5,026 nt of DNA from an uncultured Collinsella sp. (GTDB lineage Bacteria > Actinomycetota > Coriobacteriia > Coriobacteriales > Coriobacteriaceae): NCBI GenBank assembly GCA_900553415.1, contig USDH01000122.1, positions 1 to 5,026 of the forward strand, in the 5' to 3' direction. Position numbers and translations under genes: made by a program. The notes beneath the pieces were generated by a model. The model did not search any database. It worked only from the letters and a program-made list of their open reading frames with translations, and had not been told where the DNA came from. This document shows, in pieces, positions 1 to 5,026 of this stretch. The stretch's first letter is position 1. Each line of letters starts with the position of its first letter.

Positions 1-55
1 GCGCCCTTGAAGTTGAACGTCAGATTGTCCAAATGCGGCCCGCGCAGCGTCGAGC
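1..55. other. Short flank with no assignable gene
   Basis: This stretch is open on both strands, so no gene can be chosen. On the plus strand the frame starting at base 1 is open until a TAG at 70-72. On the minus strand a different frame from queA's reads open from inside the queA end through to base 1. Both frames have mostly G/C third positions, although the plus frame contains AGA, TTA and several TTG codons that look untypical beside the neighbouring genes. No start codon with a ribosome binding site is visible for either. It could be the tail of a convergent gene, the body of a downstream minus-strand gene, or non-coding intergenic DNA. Confidence 0.25.
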
Positions 56-84
56 AGTTACGCGGTTCGTAGAACCGCGTAACT
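56..84 (-). terminator. Perfect 13-bp hairpin at the queA stop codon, putative terminator
   Basis: Bases 56-68 and 72-84 are exact reverse complements, giving a 13-bp stem with a 3-base loop (GTA on plus, TAC on minus). The first stem base read from queA lies within its TAG stop codon (85-83). No T-run follows on either strand, so it is not a textbook intrinsic terminator. Long stems without a U-tract are reported as terminators or 3' end stabilisers in high-GC actinobacteria. Because it is symmetrical it could serve transcripts from both sides. The inverted repeat is certain; the terminator role is inferred from its position at the end of a three-gene run. Confidence 0.5.
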
Positions 85-1300
85 AACAAATGAGCATCGC
101 GTCGCCAAAGCTGAAGAAGCGGTAGCGCTCTTCGATGGCAGCGGCGTAGGCATCCATGATCTGGTCGCGGGTGGCAAGCGCGCTTACGAGCATCATGAGC
201 GTGGAGCGCGGCACGTGGAAGTTCGTGATCAGCGCGTCGACCACGTGATAGGTCGAGCCGGGCATGAGGTAGAGCTGCGTCGTAGCGTTCTCGCGCGCCA
301 CGATGTCGCCGCGGCCGAGCGTATCGGCCCCATCCTCGCGGCCCTCAAAATAGCGCGCCGTCACGGCCGGATCGGACACCGGTGCCTCAGCGTCAAAGGC
401 GCTCTCGAGCGAGCGTACTGCGGTGGTGCCGACGGCGATCACGCGGCGTCCCTCGGCCTTGGCCTTGTGCACGGCATCGACAACCTCCTGCGACACGTGG
501 TAGCGCTCGGTGTGCATGACGTGCTGCGTAGGGTCATCCTCCTCCACCAGACGGAAGGTATCAATACCCACCTCGAGCTCGACGGCGGCAAACTTCGCGC
601 CCTTGGCCTCGATAGCGGCCATGAGCTCGGGGGTAAAGTGCAGACCCGCCGTGGGAGCGGCAGCCGAGTGCTCCTCCTTCATGGCGTAGACGGTCTGGTA
701 CTTCTCGGGATCGCCCTCGTAATCGGTAATGTAGGGCGGCAGCGGCACGTGACCGGCAGCATGAATGGCCTCGTCGAGCGTGCGCGGCTCGCCGGCGGCA
801 TTGCAGCCGGCCGGCTCAAAGCGCACCAGACGGCCACCGCGGCTATCGGTGACAAAGTCGATGACCTCGGCCGTCAGCACCACGGGCGCGTCCTCGGGCG
901 CATGGGCGCCGCCCGCGCGATACTCAATCTGAGCACCGGGCTTCAGACGCTTGCCCGGCTTGACCAGGCACTCCCAAACGTGGCCCAGCGGATCAACATC
1001 CTCGCGGCGCTTGAGCAGCAGTGTCTCGACCACACCGCCCGAGCCTGCCTTGCGACCGATAAGACGGGCCGGCATCACGCGCGTCTGGTTGATGACGAGC
1101 ACGTCGCCCGGCTCGATATAGTCGATGATGTCGCGGAAGATGCGGTGCTCAACGGTACCGCCGTGCTCCAGCGGCGTCCCCGCCTGGGAGCCTTTGCGGT
1201 CCACCACCAGCAGGCGGCAGGAGTCGCGCGGCTCGGCAGGAGCCTGGGCGATCAGTTCCTCAGGAAGGTTGTAGTCAAAATCATCGGTACGCATAGACAC
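83..1300 (-). CDS. queA: S-adenosylmethionine:tRNA ribosyltransferase-isomerase QueA
   Basis: QueA transfers and isomerises the ribosyl part of S-adenosylmethionine onto preQ1 at tRNA position 34, giving epoxyqueuosine; it is cytosolic. Family motifs are present along the whole protein: an N-terminal DFDYNLPEELIAQAP block (residues 7-21) and RDSCRLLV (25-32), NQTRVMPARLIG (71-82), GHVPLPPYI (183-191), YQTVYA (201-206), AAAPTAGLHFT (213-223), AVGTTAVRSLES (289-300), LITNFHVPRSTL (357-368) and YRFFSFGDAMLI near the C-terminus. At 405 residues it is longer than typical 340-360-residue QueA. The extra length falls in non-motif regions near residues 35-50, 128-175 and 303-330. The usual GxGTF segment reads GIDTF (245-249). 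The start is a GTG at 1300, chosen because AAGGAG lies 8 bases upstream; an ATG two codons later would be 14 bases away. It is probably the last gene of an operon with queH. Confidence 0.96.
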   Translation of the reverse strand: MSMRTDDFDYNLPEELIAQAPAEPRDSCRLLVVDRKGSQAGTPLEHGGTVEHRIFRDIIDYIEPGDVLVINQTRVMPARLIGRKAGSGGVVETLLLKRREDVDPLGHVWECLVKPGKRLKPGAQIEYRAGGAHAPEDAPVVLTAEVIDFVTDSRGGRLVRFEPAGCNAAGEPRTLDEAIHAAGHVPLPPYITDYEGDPEKYQTVYAMKEEHSAAAPTAGLHFTPELMAAIEAKGAKFAAVELEVGIDTFRLVEEDDPTQHVMHTERYHVSQEVVDAVHKAKAEGRRVIAVGTTAVRSLESAFDAEAPVSDPAVTARYFEGREDGADTLGRGDIVARENATTQLYLMPGSTYHVVDALITNFHVPRSTLMMLVSALATRDQIMDAYAAAIEERYRFFSFGDAMLIC

Positions 1301-1308
1301 GTCGGATA

Positions 1309-1314
1309 CTCCTT
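1309..1314 (-). promoter_or_regulatory. Ribosome binding site of queA
   Basis: The minus strand reads AAGGAG, with 8 bases between it and the GTG at 1300. The spacing decides for the GTG start over the ATG at 1294. The AT-rich TATATA just upstream (1319-1314 on minus) overlaps the site and would place a transcript start downstream of it, so it is unlikely to be a working promoter for queA. Confidence 0.75.
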
Positions 1315-1364
1315 ATATAGCTAAAGTCCGCTCTACATCCTAGCAGGCTGCCAGCTCAAAAGAA

Positions 1365-1940
1365 CTACTTTTTGGACGCTTTGCGCTCGTCGCGGATGCG
1401 AGCGCGGTCCATGGCCGCCTCGACGGCCGAGAATCGGCAGCCGCAGTAATTCTGCCGATACATGCCCAGCTCACGCGAACGACGCGTGGCCTCGGGATAA
1501 TACGGGCGAAAATCGCGAATCACCGGGGTGAGCCCATGGGCGGCCGCCAAACGCTCAAGCACGTCATTGCAGGTGTCGAACAGCTGATACGGCGAGACGG
1601 CGAGCGTCGTGCCCACAAACTCAAACCCGCGCTCCTGGGCCACGCGGCACGCCTCGGCCAAGCGCAAGGCATAGCACGCGCGACAGCGACGGGGTCGATC
1701 GGCGCCCAGCGGGGCCACGCCGGCCTCCCAGCGCTCGCGGTCCTCCCCCGCCTCGATGAGCTCGATGTCGCCATCGGCACACCACCGGCGCAGCTCGTCC
1801 AAGCGGCGCTGCCATTCATCGCGCGGTTGAATATTGGGATTGGTCCAGCAAATCGTGGGCTCAAACCCCTCCTCGCGCAGCAGGCGAACCGGCTCAAGCG
1901 AGCACGGCGCACAGCAAGCATGCAACAACAACGGCTTCAT
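1365..1940 (-). CDS. queH: Epoxyqueuosine reductase QueH
   Basis: QueH (formerly DUF208) reduces epoxyqueuosine in tRNA to queuosine. It is the cobalamin-independent counterpart of QueG and carries an iron-sulfur cluster. With the start used here the protein has 191 residues, a usual length. Visible motifs are LHACCAPCS (6-14, with Cys9, Cys10, Cys13), the NPNIQP segment (34-39), RCRACYALRL (85-94, Cys86 and Cys89), TTLAVSPYQ (111-119), DFRPYYPE (143-150) and YRQNYCGC (161-168, Cys166 and Cys168). These are the conserved cysteine sets expected for cluster and iron binding. An in-frame TTG at 1967 and ATG at 1946 lie upstream, but the GGGAGG site is only 2 bases from the ATG at 1946 and about 8 from the ATG at 1940, so 1940 is preferred. 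The gene follows the membrane protein by 30 bases and precedes queA by 64, placing consecutive pathway steps together. Confidence 0.95.
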   Translation of the reverse strand: MKPLLLHACCAPCSLEPVRLLREEGFEPTICWTNPNIQPRDEWQRRLDELRRWCADGDIELIEAGEDRERWEAGVAPLGADRPRRCRACYALRLAEACRVAQERGFEFVGTTLAVSPYQLFDTCNDVLERLAAAHGLTPVIRDFRPYYPEATRRSRELGMYRQNYCGCRFSAVEAAMDRARIRDERKASKK

Positions 1941-1948
1941 CGACATCC

Positions 1949-1954
1949 CCTCCC
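1949..1954 (-). promoter_or_regulatory. Ribosome binding site of queH
   Basis: The minus strand reads GGGAGG followed by GG and two candidate ATG codons. About 8 bases separate it from the ATG at 1940 but only 2 from the ATG at 1946. It therefore supports a start six residues before the LHACC motif. Confidence 0.65.
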
Positions 1955-1970
1955 AATCCTTGCCCAAAGA

Positions 1971-2540
1971 CTACTTTGCGAAAAAGCGCACGCCAAAGGA
2001 CGTGTCCTCGCAGGCGACAATGCGGCGGTCGCGCAAAATGGTCCGCACGTAATACCAGTCGCCCACACAGCCCGACAAATGCAAGCCGGACACCAGATAG
2101 CACAACAGCGGATAGCCCGAGAACGCAAACCCCAGGGCAAACGCTGTCGTCACAACAACCGTCGGCGCCAGGCAAACCGCCATGTACCGCCGGCGCGAAT
2201 ACACCACGCCTTCGGCGCAGGCGTAAATCATGCAGGTTTTGAGATTTGCCCCAAAGGTCACCCGCGCGCCCGCAGGCGCCAGCAGCTTAAAAAACACACC
2301 GTGCACCAGCTCGTGCACGGCAAATGACGCCGCCGAAACCGCGATCAAACCGACCATCCAGCACACGACCGCTGTCCAGCCGTCCGCTTCAGCCGCATCC
2401 AAGTCCGCAGGCCCGCCCAGCAGTATAAACACCGGCACCAGACACACGGCAAATACGCCAAGCACGGCCATCCCCCACACGAAGCAGGCGTGCAAAAAAT
2501 CCTCGTCCTCAAACGCATGTATGTTGGAAATCTCATTCAT
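1971..2540 (-). CDS. DUF3267-type membrane protein, putative zinc metalloprotease
   Basis: This 189-residue integral membrane protein has an HELVH zinc-binding motif at 76-80 inside or at the edge of a hydrophobic segment. About four membrane segments are visible (roughly 19-42, 56-78, 119-141, 143-163). A GCVGDWYY segment supplies Asp161, a plausible third metal ligand as in site-2-protease-like families. The arrangement fits the putative zincin peptidase family DUF3267; no substrate is known. A short acidic N-terminus (EDEDF, 11-15) precedes the first membrane segment. The start is fixed by an in-frame TAA nine bases upstream (2549-2547), with no other start codon between. No Shine-Dalgarno sequence is present before the ATG. 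It heads the run into queH and queA, but a role in queuosine metabolism is not implied by its sequence. Family assignment is by motif and topology only. Confidence 0.8.
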   Translation of the reverse strand: MNEISNIHAFEDEDFLHACFVWGMAVLGVFAVCLVPVFILLGGPADLDAAEADGWTAVVCWMVGLIAVSAASFAVHELVHGVFFKLLAPAGARVTFGANLKTCMIYACAEGVVYSRRRYMAVCLAPTVVVTTAFALGFAFSGYPLLCYLVSGLHLSGCVGDWYYVRTILRDRRIVACEDTSFGVRFFAK

Positions 2541-2548
2541 AGCATCTT

Positions 2549-2554
2549 AGGATA
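2549..2554 (-). promoter_or_regulatory. Possible -10 element for the minus-strand operon
   Basis: The minus strand reads TATCCT, ending 8 bases before the ATG at 2540. A transcript starting about 7 bases downstream would begin at or within one or two bases of the start codon, that is, be leaderless. This would fit the missing ribosome binding site. No convincing -35 element lies at the usual distance, where the sequence is G/C only. Weak call. Confidence 0.25.
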
Positions 2555-2582
2555 GCGCCCCTGCCACGCACCCGCCCGCATG

Positions 2583-2591
2583 TGCGATAAT
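2583..2591 (+). promoter_or_regulatory. Candidate extended -10 promoter of the synthetase gene
   Basis: TGCGATAAT matches an extended -10 (TG, one base, GATAAT) and is the best promoter-like sequence in the 130-base divergent region 2541-2670. It would give a leader of about 70 bases before the ATG at 2671. The -35 is poor (CTGCCA at 2561-2566, spacer 19). The leader is G/C-rich with several GGCC and GCGC repeats able to form small stems, but I see no T-box or other known riboswitch. The element also overlaps an in-frame upstream ATG at 2590, arguing against that start. Confidence 0.35.
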
Positions 2592-2660
2592 GTCGAATGA
2601 TATGCACGAATTGACCACTGCGCCGCCAGGCCTTGCGCCGGCCGCGCTTCCACCCATGCG

Positions 2661-2666
2661 AAGGAG
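2661..2666 (+). promoter_or_regulatory. Ribosome binding site of the synthetase gene
   Basis: AAGGAG lies 4 bases before the ATG at 2671. The spacing is slightly short but this is the only good site near any candidate start. The in-frame ATGs at 2590, 2602, 2656 and 2689 lack a comparable site, so 2671 is the chosen start. Confidence 0.7.
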
Positions 2667-2670
2667 TCCC

Positions 2671-4821
2671 ATGGCATCCAAATACTCCATGAACGACCGT
2701 CCCAGCTGGCCGCGCCGCGCCATCGTTACCGCTGGCGAGCCCTACGGCAACAAGGGCCTGCACTTTGGCCACGTCGGAGGCGTCTTTGTCCCGGCCGACT
2801 TCTTCGCCCGCTTCCTGCGCGACCGCCTGGGCCGCGAAAACGTCATCTTCACCTCGGGCACCGACTGCTACGGTTCGCCCATCATGGAGAGCTACCGCAA
2901 GCTCAAGGAGAACGAGGGCTACGACAAGTCCATCGGCGAGTATGTCGAGTCCAATCACTCCCGCCAGGCCGCGACCCTCAACAACTACAACATCAGCTGC
3001 GACATCTACGGCGGCTCGGGCCTTGAGCCGGCGGCCCAGATCCACAACGAGGTGACCGCCGAGATTATCGAGCGCCTGCACGAGCAGGGCACCATCTCCA
3101 AGCGCTCCACGCTGCAGTTCTACGATGCCAAGGCCGGCACGTTCCTCAACGGCCGCCAGGTCATCGGCCGCTGCCCCATCCAGGGCTGCAGATCCGAGAA
3201 AGCCTATGCCGACGAGTGCGACCTGGGTCACCAGTTTGAGCCCGAGGAGCTCATCGCGCCCAAAAGCCAGCTCACCGGCGAGGTGCCCGAGCTGCGCCCG
3301 GTCGACAACCTCTACTTCGACCTGCCGGCCTACCTCGACTTTATGAAGACCTACACCGCCAAGCTCGCCCAGAACCCGCAGGTTCGCTCCGTGGTCTCCA
3401 AGACCATGGAGGAGTGGCTGCTGCCGGCGCAGCTCTACATCCAGAACAAGTTCCGCGAGGCCTTCGATGCCGTCGAGGACCAGCTGCCCGAGCACACCGT
3501 GCTGGAGCCCGAGGGCAACAAGAGCAGCTTTACCGTCACCTTCCCCAGCTGGAAGGAGCGCGACGACGCCCACGCGGTGCTCGCCAACGGCGGCGTGCGC
3601 TTCCGCAGTGGCAAGGCGCTCGTGCCCTTCCGCATCACCGGCAACATCGACTGGGGCGTTCCGGTACCCGAGGTCGACGGCGTGAACGACGTCACCTGCT
3701 GGTGCTGGCCCGAGAGCCTGTGGGCGCCCATCAGCTATACGCGCACCGTGCTCGCACGCGATGCCAAGGCCGCCGGCGTGACCGAGGGCGTCGCCGCCCA
3801 GGATGCCGCCCTCATGGGCGAGCCCGCTGCCGACTCCACGCAGGTGCCCGCGCCCACCTACCAGCACAGCTCGCTCGACTGGCGCGACTGGTGGTGCTCG
3901 GACGACGCACAGATCTACCAGTTCATCGGTCAGGACAACATCTATTTCTACTGCATCGCGCAGACCGCCATGTGGGAGGCCCTGGGTTGGAACCTTACGC
4001 AGAGCACCGTCAGCGCCTGCTATCACCTGCTCTACATGGGCAAAAAAGCCAGCTCGTCCTCGCAGACGCCTCCCCCGCCGGCAGACGACCTGCTCAACCA
4101 CTACACCTGCGAGCAGATGCGCGCGCATTGGCTGTCGCTCGGCCTGTCCGAGAAGCCGGTAAGCTTTAGCCCCAAGGCATACGACACGCGCGTGACCGGC
4201 AAGGACAAGGACGGCAACGAGGTGCGTGCCTGCGACGACAAACGCGTCATCGACCCGGCCCTTAAGGAGAGCGCCCTTTTGACCGGCGTGTTCAACCGCC
4301 TGGCCCGCAGCTGCTTCTACGGCGTCGCCGTCAAGGAAGGCGACGAGAGCCCCTACCGCAACGGCTGCATCCCCGCCGGTGCCGCTTCTGACACCGTGGT
4401 CGAGGCCGCCGAGCAGGCAGCCCTCGCCTTTGAGCAGGCCATGCACAAGTTCGAGACGCACCGCGCGCTTGCCGTGTGCGACGACTACCTGCGCGCCGCC
4501 AACAAGCGCTGGAGCGATGCCTCCAAGGCCGCCAACAAGCTCGAGGGCGAGCCGGCCAATGCCGCGATGACGCAGGCCCTCGTCGACGCCTTTACCGAGC
4601 TGCGCGTGGCAACCGTCCTGATGCACGGTATTGTGCCGACCGGCTGCGAGCTCATCTGTGAGTACTTCGACGTCGATCCGGTCGCTTTCTTTAGCTGGGA
4701 CAACATTTTTGCCTCCACGGACGAGTTCGTGGAGAGCTTGGGCGAGAAGCCCGGCGAGCACCGTGTGAAGCCGCTGCCCCCGCGCTTCGACTTCTTCAGC
4801 AAGCACGAGAGCCAGTACTAA
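2671..4821 (+). CDS. Class I tRNA ligase of the methionyl-tRNA synthetase family, divergent
   Basis: A cytosolic aminoacyl-tRNA synthetase related to MetRS (metG), which charges tRNA with methionine using ATP. The 716-residue protein has, in order: a Rossmann-fold start with EPYGN and the HFGH signature (31-34); FTSGTDCYGSPI (60-71), with Asp65 at the position that binds the amino group; a zinc-knuckle region (Cys168, Cys173, Cys183, His187) followed by EELIAPKSQLTGEVPELR; a WAPISY segment (351-356); FIGQDNIYF (418-426); and a helical anticodon-binding domain (about 530-650) with Asn542 and Trp614 at positions resembling those that read the CAU anticodon. The KMSKS loop reads KKASSSS (458-464), followed by four prolines. 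Two insertions relative to E. coli MetRS lie near 262-320 and 360-405. No C-terminal tRNA-binding (EMAP-like) domain is present. Whether it is the cell's main MetRS or a paralogue cannot be told from this window. Confidence 0.88.
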   Translation: MASKYSMNDRPSWPRRAIVTAGEPYGNKGLHFGHVGGVFVPADFFARFLRDRLGRENVIFTSGTDCYGSPIMESYRKLKENEGYDKSIGEYVESNHSRQAATLNNYNISCDIYGGSGLEPAAQIHNEVTAEIIERLHEQGTISKRSTLQFYDAKAGTFLNGRQVIGRCPIQGCRSEKAYADECDLGHQFEPEELIAPKSQLTGEVPELRPVDNLYFDLPAYLDFMKTYTAKLAQNPQVRSVVSKTMEEWLLPAQLYIQNKFREAFDAVEDQLPEHTVLEPEGNKSSFTVTFPSWKERDDAHAVLANGGVRFRSGKALVPFRITGNIDWGVPVPEVDGVNDVTCWCWPESLWAPISYTRTVLARDAKAAGVTEGVAAQDAALMGEPAADSTQVPAPTYQHSSLDWRDWWCSDDAQIYQFIGQDNIYFYCIAQTAMWEALGWNLTQSTVSACYHLLYMGKKASSSSQTPPPPADDLLNHYTCEQMRAHWLSLGLSEKPVSFSPKAYDTRVTGKDKDGNEVRACDDKRVIDPALKESALLTGVFNRLARSCFYGVAVKEGDESPYRNGCIPAGAASDTVVEAAEQAALAFEQAMHKFETHRALAVCDDYLRAANKRWSDASKAANKLEGEPANAAMTQALVDAFTELRVATVLMHGIVPTGCELICEYFDVDPVAFFSWDNIFASTDEFVESLGEKPGEHRVKPLPPRFDFFSKHESQY

Positions 4822-4822
4822 A

Positions 4823-4842
4823 GCACGCCAGCAGCGGCGTGC
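4823..4842 (+). terminator. Small hairpin after the synthetase stop codon
   Basis: GCACGCC (4823-4829) and GGCGTGC (4836-4842) form a 7-bp stem with a 6-base loop, starting one base after the TAA stop at 4819-4821. No T-run follows directly; a short TTT comes only at 4858-4860. It may be a weak terminator, a pause or stability element, or have no function, since the next gene starts 39 bases after it in the same direction. Confidence 0.3.
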
Positions 4843-4868
4843 CCGGTAAGTAGTCAATTTGGGACGGG

Positions 4869-4876
4869 AAGGAAAG
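4869..4876 (+). promoter_or_regulatory. Ribosome binding site of the gene at 4881
   Basis: AAGGAAAG is a partial Shine-Dalgarno match (AAGGA at 4869-4873), with 7 bases between AAGGA and the ATG at 4881. It supports a real gene start there. Confidence 0.5.
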
Positions 4877-4880
4877 ACGG

Positions 4881-5026
4881 ATGTCCAAGCCGCGTCGTCG
4901 TAAGCAGAAAAAGCAGGTCAAGGCCGAGCTCAAGCTCAGGCAGTTTGCCGCCACCGAGCTTTCCGACCAGCTTGCCGCCCTCCCCTGCGCCGCCGACCTG
5001 CCGCGCTTTATGGTCGACACGGTTGC
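4881..5026 (+). CDS. Start of an unidentified gene with a basic N-terminus (cut by window end)
   Basis: Forty-eight complete codons are visible, open to the window edge. The N-terminus is highly basic (MSKPRRRKQKKQVK, residues 1-14), followed by an amphipathic stretch and an LAALPCAADLPRFMVDTV end. Codons show the same strong G/C third-position preference as the synthetase gene, and a partial ribosome binding site precedes the ATG, so it is very likely coding. It lies 59 bases after the synthetase in the same direction and could share its transcript. I do not recognise the product. The basic tail could contact nucleic acid or simply be a disordered extension to a domain beyond the window. In many bacteria a TatD-type nuclease gene follows metG, but nothing visible here tests that. 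Confidence 0.65.
   Translation, partial: MSKPRRRKQKKQVKAELKLRQFAATELSDQLAALPCAADLPRFMVDTV

Noticed and set aside
215..1324. A 369-codon open frame on the plus strand, antisense to queA
   Set aside because: It is a shadow of queA; the translation is Arg/His/Leu-rich without motifs, and QueA motifs cover the minus strand throughout.
1343..1357. Small inverted repeat AGCTGGCAGCCTGCT (minus strand) between queH and queA
   Set aside because: Five pairs broken by a T-T mismatch with a 3-base loop and no T-run; too weak to call a terminator.
1301..1364. A possible preQ1 riboswitch in the queH-queA gap, where the minus strand has a TAGAGC...TTTAGCTATATAAGG stretch
   Set aside because: The resemblance is superficial. 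The first stem of a preQ1-I aptamer cannot be formed and the A-rich tail is missing. The gap lies inside a probable operon.
2592..2660. T-box or other structured leader before the synthetase gene
   Set aside because: No T-box sequence, specifier-loop arrangement or terminator is visible; only short GGCC/GCGC self-complementary pieces expected in G/C-rich DNA.
4042..4048. AAAAAAG run as a programmed frameshift site or indel in the synthetase
   Set aside because: The phase (AAA AAA GCC) is not that of a -1 slippery heptamer, and the same frame encodes family sequence on both sides.
2533..4857. A 774-codon open frame on the minus strand, antisense to the whole synthetase gene
   Set aside because: Its length follows from the G/C third-position bias of the sense gene. 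Its translation is low-complexity (Val/Gly/Ala/Leu-rich) with no recognisable motif, while the plus strand encodes clear synthetase motifs from end to end.
1..5026. CRISPR arrays, tRNA or rRNA genes, insertion sequences or phage genes
   Set aside because: No direct-repeat array, cloverleaf-like sequence, transposase motif or terminal repeats were found on reading through both strands.

Overview
The window is GC-rich and strongly biased to G/C at third codon positions. Genes are tightly packed, and most starts have AAGGAG-type or GGAGG ribosome binding sites. Gene content and codon style suggest a high-GC anaerobic gut actinobacterium of the Coriobacteriia, with a Collinsella-like feel. This is inference from style; no rRNA or other taxonomic marker is present.

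Layout. Bases 1-82 are a short flank with no assignable gene, ending in a perfect 13-bp inverted repeat that overlaps the queA stop codon. On the minus strand, bases 2540 down to 83 hold a three-gene run in one direction: a small membrane protein with an HExxH motif (DUF3267-type putative zinc metalloprotease), then queH, then queA. Gaps are 30 and 64 bases, so co-transcription is likely. Bases 2541-2670 are a divergent intergenic region. On the plus strand, bases 2671-4821 encode a 716-residue class I aminoacyl-tRNA synthetase of the methionyl-tRNA synthetase family with unusual catalytic-loop residues. After a 59-base gap a small, very basic protein begins at 4881 and runs off the end.

How the genes work together. 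QueA and QueH catalyse the last two consecutive steps of queuosine formation at the tRNA wobble position: QueA converts preQ1-tRNA to epoxyqueuosine-tRNA with S-adenosylmethionine, and QueH reduces epoxyqueuosine to queuosine. The divergent synthetase acts on tRNA as well, so tRNA metabolism is the common theme. No direct link between the synthetase and the queuosine genes is visible.

Most of the window is ordinary housekeeping. The items most worth a second look are the altered KMSKS loop and altered methionine-pocket positions in the synthetase, the long U-tract-less hairpin at the end of queA (possibly part of a dispersed repeat), and the lack of a ribosome binding site in front of the membrane protease-like gene.
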